DNA of 64,000 bases from Lewinellaceae bacterium (GTDB lineage: Bacteria; Bacteroidota; Bacteroidia; Chitinophagales; Saprospiraceae): assembly GCA_020636275.1 (NCBI GenBank), contig JACJYD010000002.1, positions 682,001-746,000 of the forward strand, read 5' to 3'. Below are positions 34,562 to 43,496 of the stretch, piece by piece; position 1 is the first letter of the stretch, and every line of letters begins with the position of its first letter. The notes under the pieces were generated by a model, which saw nothing but the letters and a program-made list of their open reading frames with translations, had not been told where the DNA came from and searched no databases. Both the position numbers and the translations under genes were made by a program.

Positions 34562-36193
34562 TTAGAGTTGAGAGTGATTTGGCTTCCGAGACAACAAAGT
34601 TGTCTCGGCTTTTGAATCACTCTCAACTCTCAACTTTTCAACAACTTCAATCACCTTACTCACCACCCTCCCTTCCTCATCCCGGCACTGCAAAAAATAA
34701 ATGCCCGCAGCCCATTGGCTAACATCCAAAATGAAGGTCATTTCAGAACTGTCGGTGCTGAATTCCTTTACAATCCTGCCCATGTCATCTATAATCTGGA
34801 ACCTGTATGAACCACTGGAAGGCGCCTTGAAAAAGATGAATAATTCATCCATCGCCGGATTGGGGTAGGGTTTGAGGATGACAGACGGTCGGCCTGGGAC
34901 TTCTTTTGTGCCTACTAGCTGACAGCCTGGTACCAGACAACCGTATTCGTCTACTTTGAGGAGCCAGGCTTGTTGGGGGATGGAGTCTTGGTAGGTCTTA
35001 TCAAACGACTCGCCGACAATTATGAAGCCATGATCAGACGTTTCCTTAATACTGAAAGGTCTGTTTGTGAAGATATTATTAGTTAGCGAGGTATATTCTC
35101 TTTCCCAAAGGATACCTCCACTTGGTGATATTTTACCAATCCAACCAAACATTCCCCAGTTTTCATCTACAGGGTCAGGCTTTGGAGAAATTCCAATTCC
35201 AACAAACCCGGATTGATCTTCCAAGGCAACAACAGCCTCAAGTTTAGTATAAGAAGTTGGATGATCTCCGAGAATCTCCACGCTCCATTCCAATTCATGC
35301 CCAGTATCCAAAATAAAAAAGTATTTCTCATACCAAACTACATTAACAGAAGGTCTTGGATATTCCGTCCCCACTCCGGAAGCAACCAGGAGACTACCGT
35401 CAGGAAGCAGGGCCATGTCATTAGCTGCATCACGGAGCAGGTTGAGGGGACTCAGATATGTCCATTTCAGATCCCCTTGGCTGGTTAAACTAAAGATCCA
35501 GGTTTGGTAGGTGTAGTCCTCCAACACCAGGTTGTTGTTGCCTCTGACCGCTCCGATAATGATATCTCCATTGGACTCCACTAGTATGGATTCAGGTCGC
35601 TCTCGCAAATTGTTTCCGTATACTTTGTGCCATTGCATATTGCCAAGACTGTCTATTTTGAGTACGGAGACTTGAGTACTTTTATTTTCCGAAGAAGGAG
35701 TACCCATCCAGTTAACCATGACAAAGCCTCCATCAGGCGTTTGTTTCATGTCATTGGGTCTAAGAAAATCTTTAATCGGATAATAGGGGTTAAAATATTC
35801 TTTGATAAACTGGGGATCTCCGGCTGAATCATACCTGATAAAAATCACCTTCATTAAAGTGTCTACTAAATAACCGGAAAGGGCAAAACCTCCATCTTCA
35901 AGGGGGATCAACGTATTCGCCCAGGCTTCATATGACTTGTTCTGGTTGGTGATCGCTTTTTGGAAAACCACATTTCCCTCTAAATCGAATTTTGCAAACA
36001 AAGTCCCTACCTTATAGGGGTATACGGAGTCGGCAATTACCCCCGTAGCGTAGATACAGCTGTCCGTTGCCACTACACTGGTCAGCACCGCTGCGGGATA
36101 TCCGAAATGAAGGCGTTTGTTGAAAGTCTGCTGGCCGTGGAGCACAAACAACACTGCCGTTGAGAAAATCAGGAGAAGAAGAATTTTTTTCAT
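34562..36193 (-). CDS. Beta-propeller-like T9SS cargo with tail beyond the sorting domain
   Basis: Secreted protein of 543 residues with signal peptide 'LLLIFSTAVLFVLHGQ'. Repeats such as 'TPDGGFVMVNWMG', 'LLPDGSLLVASG' and 'TSDHGFIIVGES' resemble the propellers at 28808 and 30394. The sorting domain is 'VILKPYPNPAMDELFIFF' ... 'AAGIYFLQCRDEEGRVVSKV'. Unusually, about 24 residues ('EKLRVESDSKAETTLLSRKP' and beyond) follow the normal end of the domain; they are encoded by a long hairpin repeat. An earlier stop may have been lost by insertion of this repeat, and the tail could affect sorting. Confidence 0.83.
   Translation of the reverse strand: MKKILLLLIFSTAVLFVLHGQQTFNKRLHFGYPAAVLTSVVATDSCIYATGVIADSVYPYKVGTLFAKFDLEGNVVFQKAITNQNKSYEAWANTLIPLEDGGFALSGYLVDTLMKVIFIRYDSAGDPQFIKEYFNPYYPIKDFLRPNDMKQTPDGGFVMVNWMGTPSSENKSTQVSVLKIDSLGNMQWHKVYGNNLRERPESILVESNGDIIIGAVRGNNNLVLEDYTYQTWIFSLTSQGDLKWTYLSPLNLLRDAANDMALLPDGSLLVASGVGTEYPRPSVNVVWYEKYFFILDTGHELEWSVEILGDHPTSYTKLEAVVALEDQSGFVGIGISPKPDPVDENWGMFGWIGKISPSGGILWEREYTSLTNNIFTNRPFSIKETSDHGFIIVGESFDKTYQDSIPQQAWLLKVDEYGCLVPGCQLVGTKEVPGRPSVILKPYPNPAMDELFIFFKAPSSGSYRFQIIDDMGRIVKEFSTDSSEMTFILDVSQWAAGIYFLQCRDEEGRVVSKVIEVVEKLRVESDSKAETTLLSRKPNHSQL
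34564..34630 (-). terminator. Nested long hairpin (inverted repeat) at the gene end
   Basis: Outer perfect 16-bp arms 34564-34579 / 34615-34630 ('AGAGTTGAGAGTGATT' and complement) enclose a perfect inner 10-bp stem 34586-34595 / 34599-34608 ('CCGAGACAAC', loop AAA). The stop codon of the preceding minus-strand gene lies inside the element. It probably terminates transcription, but it resembles the GAGTTGAGAGT-type dispersed repeats seen in related genomes. Confidence 0.7.
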
Positions 36194-36268
36194 CCCGCCA
36201 AACTTTTAAGGTTAAGGCTGGATCAAAACTCCTTCGTCGTTTTGACCCAGCCAATAAACCGGAAGTTT

Positions 36269-36646
36269 TTACCTGGCGACTACCAGTTTCAAACTCTTCC
36301 ATTTTTTATCACCCGATAGTAATGTATAAAAATACACCCCATTGGGGAGATTTGCCGTGCTAAACACAATTTTGCCGGAATTATCCAAAATTTCCTTTTC
36401 TTCGATCAATTGTCCATCAAAAGATGTAAATACTAATCTGCCGGAATCGTTCCCATCGGGTAATCTGTATTCGATAGTCGTAACATCTTTCGCCGGATTG
36501 GGAATGGCGATCAATATTGCGCTCATTTCATTTTTTTTATCCATTCCTTCATTGCCGGGCTCTGAGAGGAGTACTCTTGAAAGCGGGGCATCTTCAGGAA
36601 GCAGGATCAATGGTTCATAAGTAGGACCTATAACCGAATTGATCAT
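36269..36646 (-). pseudogene. Orphan T9SS sorting domain (C-terminal gene fragment)
   Basis: A 125-residue frame holding little more than a sorting domain: 'IAIPNPAKDVTTIEYRLPDG' ... 'LPNGVYFYTLLSGDKKWKSL' ... 'KLVVAR'. There is no signal peptide, and the first 40 residues look like the end of a larger secreted protein ('LLPEDAPLSRVLLSEPGN'). Without a signal peptide it cannot enter the Por pathway, so it is most likely the 3' remnant of a cargo gene cut by rearrangement. It abuts an AraC fragment on the other strand at about 36645, which marks the break point. Confidence 0.7.
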
Positions 36647-36834
36647 ACTTTGGGCCTCCTAAGGAGCATATTCAGTTGAAGTTGATCAGCATCGCAAAAG
36701 AGCGAATTTTTGATCCCTCGAAGAGCCTGGCTGAAATTGCTTATGAATTGGGATTTAAACATCCGCAACATTTCAGTCGCATGTTTAAAAAAGAGACAGG
36801 AGTGGCTCCAAGTGAATTTAGAAATTTAAATTAA
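36643..36834 (+). pseudogene. AraC-family regulator, C-terminal fragment
   Basis: An open frame of 63 codons without a start codon. It encodes the second helix-turn-helix of an AraC/XylS regulator: 'KEHIQLKLISIAKERIFDPS', 'SLAEIAYELGFKHPQHFSRM' and 'FKKETGVAPSEF', ending at TAA 36832-36834. The N-terminal sensor part and first HTH are missing. An in-frame TGA at 36640 precedes it. It is a gene remnant at the same junction as the orphan sorting domain. Confidence 0.75.
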
Positions 36835-36874
36835 CGAACTCTGAAAAATACTCGCTAAACGAAGTGGTTTGGGA

Positions 36875-37798
36875 TTATTTATTTAATTGATAAACTGCCT
36901 CTGCAAATTTTTCCCCTAAGTCAATATACCCAGCACTATCGTAATGCCATGGATCAGAGTATTTGTAATATTTAGTATCTCTGACAATAGCAGCTTTTCT
37001 GTCGGTTCTTACGTATTTCTCCTGAGCGTATTGAACCAATTCCCCATATTTCCATACCTTCCCGTCTTCCGCGTTTCCTGAATCTGAAATCTTCCCAATT
37101 ACAACTGGTAAATCATCCTTATGTAAACTGGCCCGGATTAAGTCCATTAACCTTTTGAGATTTGAATAATAGCCCAAAGCTATTTCTTCTGAAATGACCC
37201 CATCACTTTCTCCCTGCATCCAGATAATCCCGCACGGAATCAAAATGTCTTCAATGCCATTTTCATCGATGTCTTTATTTTTTAAGGCCTCCCTGATCGT
37301 TACCAGGAAATGATCAAATTGATTTATTCCATTAGTTCCCCTGTAATCCATTTCCCAGGAACCAAATTCACGTGCCGCTAAGCTATCCAGCGAGGAGCCT
37401 CCTCGTGCGTATTTAATCAGAGCGATTTTTTCATTTGGATATAACTCCTGTAATTTTTTTGCAAAAGACAGTTCGATGCCAAATTGATCGGACAGCTTGT
37501 TATTAATGCCGTCTGATGAATATCCAGCCCCATGACCGGGTGCTAAAACGCTCCATTTTCCCAATCCTCCATTTTTACTTTCATCGGGCACCGGATTCCC
37601 TTGGAAAATCCATACATTTTCATATCCTTTTTTGAAAGTATCCGGCAATTCAGAATTTTTACCATGGCCTTCCATATTCGATTGCCCCCCAAGAAAAAAT
37701 AATTTAATCGTGTCCCTCTCCAATTGCTGGCTGATACCTAAAGATGGAATAATGCCTGCAATCAATAGTATAATAAGATTCCGTTTTATCATTTTCAT
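36875..37798 (-). CDS. SGNH-type sialate O-acetylesterase/carbohydrate esterase
   Basis: Secreted esterase of 307 residues in the sialate O-acetylesterase-like (SASA/CE6-related) group. The signal peptide is 'LIILLIAGIIPSLGISQQ'. Block I has the catalytic S40 in 'FFLGGQSNMEGHG'; block V supplies the Asp-His pair in 'DPWHYDSAGY'; 'IALIKYARGGSSL' and 'GIIWMQGESDG' are the other conserved blocks. Family members remove acetyl groups from sialic acid or plant and algal polysaccharides. It stands alone, with no sorting domain, so it is probably periplasmic. The exact substrate cannot be told from sequence. Confidence 0.87.
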   Translation of the reverse strand: MKMIKRNLIILLIAGIIPSLGISQQLERDTIKLFFLGGQSNMEGHGKNSELPDTFKKGYENVWIFQGNPVPDESKNGGLGKWSVLAPGHGAGYSSDGINNKLSDQFGIELSFAKKLQELYPNEKIALIKYARGGSSLDSLAAREFGSWEMDYRGTNGINQFDHFLVTIREALKNKDIDENGIEDILIPCGIIWMQGESDGVISEEIALGYYSNLKRLMDLIRASLHKDDLPVVIGKISDSGNAEDGKVWKYGELVQYAQEKYVRTDRKAAIVRDTKYYKYSDPWHYDSAGYIDLGEKFAEAVYQLNK

Positions 37799-37856
37799 GT
37801 GAAATATTTTAAGGGGAAACCTGAGCCTTTCAAAATCTGAAAAAGCTCAAAAATAG

Positions 37857-37887
37857 ATGAACCGCAAAGGCGCTAAGAACGCAAAGA
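37857..37887. repeat. Partial repeat resembling the ACCGCAA hairpin arm
   Basis: 'TGAACCGCAAAGGCGCTAAG' followed by 'AACGCAAAG' resembles the outer arm of the 97-bp hairpins but has no matching second arm. It may be a decayed or half copy of a related dispersed repeat in this 149-bp intergenic gap. Confidence 0.35.
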
Positions 37888-37947
37888 AATTTGGATTTTT
37901 TTATCCTCATCAAAAATGTTTCATACCAGGGAGAACCTGATCTTCGT

Positions 37948-38913
37948 TCACTCCACCACCAATTTTTCTATTTGCCGATACGCGCCATCGATAATTCTAA
38001 CAAAATAAATTCCTTTTTGTAAAGTTGAAATATCAACGAGATTACCGGAATATTTCAGTTGCTTTTTAAATAATACCTGTCCGTTTAGATGCACGATCTC
38101 AAAGCTGGCCTTCTCAGAAGGCAATCCCTCCAAATACAGGTAATGGCCTGCCGGATTCGGGTAGATCTTAAATTTCAGCCTTGTATTTTCCGCCACATTT
38201 GAAGTCTCATTTCCTGTTCCTATTAATTTGAGCAGGGCCTCGCCGCCGTTACTTTCAATTGAAAAATAGAGGGTGTCGGGCAGTTCGTCCGTGGGTTCGT
38301 AAAAAAGTTGAAACTGGTAGTCTTCAGCCCCCAAAAGCGTGGTATCCAAATTAAAGTCCGTGTAAAATTCAGTTCCATCCAGCGAGGAGATAGAAGCGAA
38401 CTGCAAGGTGTCGTTTGCCCGGTTGGTTAAAATTACATGTATCGTATCTATTTCTCCGATCGGCACTATTTCAGTAGTAACAATACTGTCTGAAACAAAC
38501 ATAAGTCTCGGCGCAAATTCAGCCGTCGTTGGCAAAGACTGGCTGTTCCAGGCATTGATGCCGCCGATCATATTGTATACTTCCACAAACCCCATGGATT
38601 GCATGGAGACAAAAGCGCTTCCGCTCCTCGATCCCGATTTGCAGTGGATGAGGTAGGTTTTTTGTTTATTCAGCTGATCCAGTTGTTCAATAAAATCAGC
38701 ATCGAAATAATTCCGGTTGATCGCGCCCTCCAGGTGTTGGGGGTTGTATTCATTGGGCGTGCGGACATCCAGGATGACGAAATTCGGGTTGTCCGCATTG
38801 GCCTGGATCAAACTATCGCATTGCAGGGCCGAAAAGGCCTGGAATATCGGATCTTGTGCAAATACATGGAAACTGAATGCGAGGATTCCAAAAAGAATAA
38901 TACTATTTTTCAT
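37948..38913 (-). CDS. Rhodanese-domain protein with T9SS sorting signal
   Basis: Secreted protein of 321 residues. The signal peptide ends at 'FHVFAQ'. A single rhodanese domain covers about residues 23-130: 'FVILDVRTPNEYNPQHLEGA' and the active-site loop with C91 ('LIHCKSGSRSGSAF'), then 'NMIGGINAWNS'. A beta domain follows ('IDTIHVILTNRANDTLQF'), similar to DUF1573/ASH-like domains, then a sorting domain ('RLKFKIYPNPAGHYLYL', 'LQKGIYFVRI', 'IEKLVVE'). Rhodaneses transfer sulfur to thiophilic acceptors; finding an intact one exported by the Por system to the cell surface is uncommon. It is transcribed alone, downstream of the class 3 lipase gene by 39 bases. Confidence 0.88.
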   Translation of the reverse strand: MKNSIILFGILAFSFHVFAQDPIFQAFSALQCDSLIQANADNPNFVILDVRTPNEYNPQHLEGAINRNYFDADFIEQLDQLNKQKTYLIHCKSGSRSGSAFVSMQSMGFVEVYNMIGGINAWNSQSLPTTAEFAPRLMFVSDSIVTTEIVPIGEIDTIHVILTNRANDTLQFASISSLDGTEFYTDFNLDTTLLGAEDYQFQLFYEPTDELPDTLYFSIESNGGEALLKLIGTGNETSNVAENTRLKFKIYPNPAGHYLYLEGLPSEKASFEIVHLNGQVLFKKQLKYSGNLVDISTLQKGIYFVRIIDGAYRQIEKLVVE

Positions 38914-38952
38914 TTGAAATGTTTTTTGTTGTCATTTTGAGTTTTTTCCAAG

Positions 38953-40398
38953 TCAGTAGGTGGAATCAGATGGAAATGACTGCAGATACCCATCCAAAAT
39001 CGCACATCCCAGTTTGTACAGGTAAAGATCCATGCTATGGTCGTTGACCGGCGCTATATCGAAAAGGCCCCTTGCGGTAGTTTCTTCGGTCGACTCTGTG
39101 GTCGCATCCAATAATTGGGTTTGCGCTTCTTTCATTTCCGCCATGATGGCCTCCTGTGTGGCCTCATCCAGGTCTTCGAATTCCATCTCCACTTCTTCCT
39201 CCTCAAAAATACCCCTCGACTTCGGGATCATGGTGATGGCATGCTCTTCGTTAAACTGGCGCGGACTGCCGCCCAGGTGGTTGAACCCCAGGATGCGGGG
39301 TGGTATGGTGGCAACGATATCCTTGTTGTTGATGTGCAGGAAGGTTTTGTCTTCCAGGAGCTCGTTATAGGCATCCATAAAATCCCGGTTGCCGACACGC
39401 GGCGAGCCATAGACATAAACCCCAGCCACTGGATAACCGCCCAGTGCAAAGCGATGGGCGGCCAGTTCTGCTAATGCCGCCCCCAGGCTATGCCCGCAGA
39501 TGAACAGTTTTTTGTTAGGTCCCAGGGAATCCACAGCTGCCTTGAGTTGGCTCCAGACGCTGTCCAGCGCGCCCTGAAAACCCCGGTGCACCCGTCCGCG
39601 GCCGCCAAAAGCATCGATTTTGAGGAACTTTGCATCCACCAGCGCATCGGCTCCGCTGCTCGTTCCCCGGAAGCAGACGATCAGATAGTTGTCATTACCT
39701 GTGATAAATGCCTGGGTATCGGTCTTTGCATCCTCGACCCATTGAAAGACCTCGTAGCCCCATAGTCCCAGCTGCTTTTGCACATAAGCGGGCCCAAAAT
39801 AAGCCAGATGGGAACAATCGGCCAGGGTCATGGCGTTGGGGAGCGTATGGTCTTCCGCACTATCGTCAAAGCCGAAGGCATGGGAAGGGATGATATCGTC
39901 GCGGCCATAGCGCGTCTTATTGATCACCTGGCCCATTCTGCGGAGGGTAGCGGCAGCGCTCACGCCGGGTGTCCATTCCGGGAAGGGGCTCTTTTTCTCA
40001 TCCACCTCCAAATAAAGGGTTCCATCCGCTTCCTTGACCACTCCAACGGCGATCGGTCCGGCATAACGGGTTACCGCTTCCACTACATCGAACGGGTCCG
40101 CATCTTCCGGTTCCGGGATCCGGCCATCCGTGTTGATGATATAATGCAGGAAGGCCTGGTCGATAACCGGCTCCACGCCCTGGTTCGAAGCCGCTGCTTC
40201 GGCCATTCTTTTTCGAAAAATGACCAGGGTCTCGGTCAGTTTTTTGTTCCGGTCGAACACTTGTTCCAAAAACCGGTCCGGATCGGGTTGAAGGGCAAAC
40301 CTTTGGGCAATATGGGCAAAGTCTGTTTGGAGTAACGGCAACCCGTTTTGCAGGTTGTCCCAGGATTGTTGAAAGGCGAGTTCTGCTGGAGATGGCAT
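38953..40398 (-). CDS. Class 3 lipase (alpha/beta hydrolase)
   Basis: Lipase family 3 protein of 481 residues when started at ATG 40398 (an upstream ATG at 40464 would add 22 poorly conserved residues). The alpha/beta-hydrolase core begins near residue 190 ('LADCSHLAYFGPAYVQKQLG', 'LIVCFRGTSSGADAL'). The nucleophile is S304 in 'FICGHSLGAALAEL', the likely acid is D in 'NNKDIVATIPP', and H follows in the 'NEEHAI' or 'NDHSMD' region. There is no signal peptide, so it acts in the cytoplasm, where a lipase would attack the cell's own membranes or storage lipids. It lies 134 bases downstream of the Hsp70-caspase gene on the same strand and may be its effector partner. Confidence 0.87.
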   Translation of the reverse strand: MPSPAELAFQQSWDNLQNGLPLLQTDFAHIAQRFALQPDPDRFLEQVFDRNKKLTETLVIFRKRMAEAAASNQGVEPVIDQAFLHYIINTDGRIPEPEDADPFDVVEAVTRYAGPIAVGVVKEADGTLYLEVDEKKSPFPEWTPGVSAAATLRRMGQVINKTRYGRDDIIPSHAFGFDDSAEDHTLPNAMTLADCSHLAYFGPAYVQKQLGLWGYEVFQWVEDAKTDTQAFITGNDNYLIVCFRGTSSGADALVDAKFLKIDAFGGRGRVHRGFQGALDSVWSQLKAAVDSLGPNKKLFICGHSLGAALAELAAHRFALGGYPVAGVYVYGSPRVGNRDFMDAYNELLEDKTFLHINNKDIVATIPPRILGFNHLGGSPRQFNEEHAITMIPKSRGIFEEEEVEMEFEDLDEATQEAIMAEMKEAQTQLLDATTESTEETTARGLFDIAPVNDHSMDLYLYKLGCAILDGYLQSFPSDSTY

Positions 40399-40532
40399 GG
40401 GTGTGGTGGAATTGGTGAAGGAAAGGTTTAAAATTAGGAAAATTTCAGGACTAAGCACGGACAATATTTATCCCATACAGCAGTACTGGAGACGCTGATG
40501 ATATTGGTATTATGTACTTGTATATGTGAAAA

Positions 40533-43478
40533 TTACTTCACTTCCTTTTCTAGTTCACGGATCGCATTAATCGCTTCGATTGTATATTTTCCCTTTGGAT
40601 ACTGGTCAAGGTAGTCTTTGTAGCTTTTGATCGAATTAGTTTCGAGGGCTGATTTCCAAAAGTGAAGTTCTTTTTGTACCTCGATGATCTCCGATATCCT
40701 GGACTCCGCTTGGGCACTATGAGCGCCATCTGGATATTCGGATGTATATTTTCTGTAGGATGATAATTTATTAAGCCTGACTGCATCCTGCCAGGCTTCC
40801 TCCTCTTCCAGTTTGTCGATGGCATCAAGCGCTTCCAAGGCATAGCGCCCTTTTGGAAATTTTTTCTCAAATTCGAAATAAGAAAATATAGTATTTGAAG
40901 TTTTGGCCTGTTTCCAGGCTTCCTCTTCTTTGAGGCGGTCCAATTCTTGGCTGGCTTCTTTTGCGAACCTGCTTTCCGGATACCTTGCAAGAAAATGGTT
41001 GAAGGCCGCCAGGGTTCCTTCCTGCCTGGATGATTCCCAGTCTCCCTGTTCATCCTGTTTAAGGTAAAAGAAGTATTCTCCGCCTTTATCACCTACGTTG
41101 TACAGCGATTTCCCCCAGGGCAATTGGTTGTAATTCCTCCGGGTTTGCTCAATGACCCGGTCTACTATTTTGGAAAAATTGATTTTGGTGTGTTCATTTC
41201 GACCCAGAATGTCAAGAATGCTTTCTGCGAAAGGACTGTTTTTACCTGGGACACCATCGAATACCTCCTGATCGTGCCTGCCTGAACAGAGCGCACAGCG
41301 GGAGGGCAAGACTTCTCTTTCATCCATTGAAAAGGCAGACCGGCTGGAATTTTTCATAATTAAACTCCCCGAGAAACAGGAATCCACGATCAGGAGGGTA
41401 TGCAGGGATTTTATGTCGTTAATAAAATCAAGAATGGTCGCATTTCGAACGTAATTAGCGGTGCTCCCTCTACTGGCATCATAGGGAATCCAGTAGCCCC
41501 TGTCGTTCTTGTCGAGATGACCGTGGCCGGAATAGTAAATGATCAACTTATCGTCTTTTTCAATATTCTCAACCAGCCGATCGAATTGGTTAATGATTCC
41601 TTCCCGGGTAGCCTTCTCATTGAAAAGAAGGGTGGCGAGATCAGCTTGCACGTCGTATTTTGAGGTGAGAAGGCTCAATACATCCTCCACATCCTTGACC
41701 GCGTTGCTCAATACCGGGAATTCCTTGTAATTGCTTATTCCAATACCAAGGAACCAGGATCTTCCTTTCGGTTTTTTCAGAAATGCCTGGGCCGTTTGGG
41801 GTAGATCGATTCCTTTTTTGACAGTTTTGTCCTCCTCTTTTATGATTGCTTTTTCCGGAACATCTTCGATTATTGTTTTCTCGTTGCCGGTATTTTCTTC
41901 CTCTGCTTTTTTCTCTGGCCCGGTGAATTGCCAATGGGCGGCTTTCCTTTTCAAATCTTCGATCTCCGGCAGGGAAAGCCCTGTATAAGGATGGGCATTC
42001 CAACTCCGTTCATTTTGACTCCCTTGGATCTTTGAAAGGATGGTCAAGGCTCCATTGGCATCAAGATCGAAGGTGACCTCGATCCGGGGCTCCCCGGCCG
42101 GGGCGCGGGGAATTCCATCCATTTGGAATTTCCCAAGTGAGAGGTTATCCCGGATATTCCGACTGTTTCCCTGCAGAACATGGATCTCGACCGACTTTTG
42201 ATTTTTTTCCGCCGTACTGAAGGCGGTCGATCTTTTTGTCGGAAAGGTTTCATTCGACTTGATTAATTCACCAAGAACACCTCCCATTGCCTCGATTCCA
42301 TAGGTGTGAGGGGTTACGTCCAGAAATAAAATATCCTGGATCTCGCCCATTATCACGCCTCCGATGACGGCCGCTCCTAGCGCCGCTGCTGCTTCAGGGC
42401 TGATCTGCCTGTTGATTTTTATTCCAAAAAAGCCTTCCATCGCTTCCTCTATTTCGGGCCTGTGTTTGGAAAAACCCACAACCAAAATTTCGTCGACTTT
42501 ATTTCCGGAAAAGGAAATATCATTCAGTATCTTTTTGCAGGAAGCTATTACTTTTTGCTTTAGGTTGACCTGCTGGGCTAATTCTGCCTGGGAAAGCTTG
42601 ACGATCAAATGCTTAGGTTTCCCATTTTCGGAAGCGATATAAGGAAGGTTAATTTCTGTTTCTGGTGAAGTCGCAAGTTCCCCTTTGGCTTTTTCAGCTG
42701 CGTCGGCCAGGCGTTTAAAAGCAGCCGGATCCTTTCGGAGATCGATGCCTTCCTGTTCTAAAAAAAGCTCGATCAACCAATCGGCAATGATCTGATCGGA
42801 ACCAATCTCATTGAGTTGGTAATCGCCATAAATGGAAATGACCTCAAAAACTCCATCTCCAATGTTTTGCACAGATACTTCAAAATCCTCCCCATCGAGC
42901 GCAATAACAGCAGCCGTTTTATCCCCTGTAATTTTCTGCTCCAAACCCAGCGTCAAAACGGAGCAGGAAGATTTCGAAAGAACCCGCTTGATTTTCAATC
43001 CCGCTATTTCTCCGGCTTCCAGGATGGCCTGACGTTGAGATTGGTTAAAAAGCGCCGGACCTGCAATGATGGCTTCAGATATCTCCTCCTTTAAATATTC
43101 CTCAGCATCCTTTTTCATTTTTTTGAGGAACATGGCCAACAATTCCTGTGGGCTGAATAAATGGCCATCTATGCTGATACGAAGAGCATCCGAATCACTT
43201 TTCACCACCTTGTAGGGCAGTTTTTCAACCTCCTTCTCAATGTCAGAATAGCGGGCACCGATTAATCGCATGAAGGAAGGGATGGTTCTTCCTGGTGAAG
43301 AAGGCGTTTCCGCAGGATCTCCAATTCTGATTTCCCCATCCTCTAAAAGGGTGATAGTAGTTGGCATTGTTATTTGCCCTTCCGCGCTCGGGATCACGGC
43401 TACCCGGTGGCCTTTCATGACTGAAACCGCCATGCAAGAGTGGGTCATCCCCAGATCGATACCGATTATTTTCCCCAT
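40533..43478 (-). CDS. Hsp70-caspase fusion with C-terminal helical repeats
   Basis: A 981-residue fusion. Residues 1-375 are an Hsp70 nucleotide-binding domain ('IGIDLGMTHSCMAV', 'SPEAAAALGAAVIGG'), and about 376-513 a well-kept Hsp70 substrate-binding beta domain ('LDVTPHTYGIEAMGG', 'VLQGNSRNIRDNLSLG', 'VTFDLDANGAL'). A charged linker leads to a caspase/metacaspase (C14) domain at about 577-800 with H652 ('YYSGHGHLDK') and C701 ('IVDSCFSGSL'), normal spacing for the dyad. Four repeats of about 38 residues follow ('AWKQAKTSNTIFSYF', 'FPKGRYALEALDAI'). The second phosphate loop of Hsp70 is changed ('ALDGEDFEVSV' instead of DLGGGTFD), so ATP hydrolysis may be lost. The fusion suggests that binding of unfolded protein or peptide controls the protease. 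It starts 18 bases after the RHS-like lipoprotein stop. Confidence 0.93.
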   Translation of the reverse strand: MGKIIGIDLGMTHSCMAVSVMKGHRVAVIPSAEGQITMPTTITLLEDGEIRIGDPAETPSSPGRTIPSFMRLIGARYSDIEKEVEKLPYKVVKSDSDALRISIDGHLFSPQELLAMFLKKMKKDAEEYLKEEISEAIIAGPALFNQSQRQAILEAGEIAGLKIKRVLSKSSCSVLTLGLEQKITGDKTAAVIALDGEDFEVSVQNIGDGVFEVISIYGDYQLNEIGSDQIIADWLIELFLEQEGIDLRKDPAAFKRLADAAEKAKGELATSPETEINLPYIASENGKPKHLIVKLSQAELAQQVNLKQKVIASCKKILNDISFSGNKVDEILVVGFSKHRPEIEEAMEGFFGIKINRQISPEAAAALGAAVIGGVIMGEIQDILFLDVTPHTYGIEAMGGVLGELIKSNETFPTKRSTAFSTAEKNQKSVEIHVLQGNSRNIRDNLSLGKFQMDGIPRAPAGEPRIEVTFDLDANGALTILSKIQGSQNERSWNAHPYTGLSLPEIEDLKRKAAHWQFTGPEKKAEEENTGNEKTIIEDVPEKAIIKEEDKTVKKGIDLPQTAQAFLKKPKGRSWFLGIGISNYKEFPVLSNAVKDVEDVLSLLTSKYDVQADLATLLFNEKATREGIINQFDRLVENIEKDDKLIIYYSGHGHLDKNDRGYWIPYDASRGSTANYVRNATILDFINDIKSLHTLLIVDSCFSGSLIMKNSSRSAFSMDEREVLPSRCALCSGRHDQEVFDGVPGKNSPFAESILDILGRNEHTKINFSKIVDRVIEQTRRNYNQLPWGKSLYNVGDKGGEYFFYLKQDEQGDWESSRQEGTLAAFNHFLARYPESRFAKEASQELDRLKEEEAWKQAKTSNTIFSYFEFEKKFPKGRYALEALDAIDKLEEEEAWQDAVRLNKLSSYRKYTSEYPDGAHSAQAESRISEIIEVQKELHFWKSALETNSIKSYKDYLDQYPKGKYTIEAINAIRELEKEVK

Positions 43479-43496
43479 AAAATAAAAGGAGGTATA

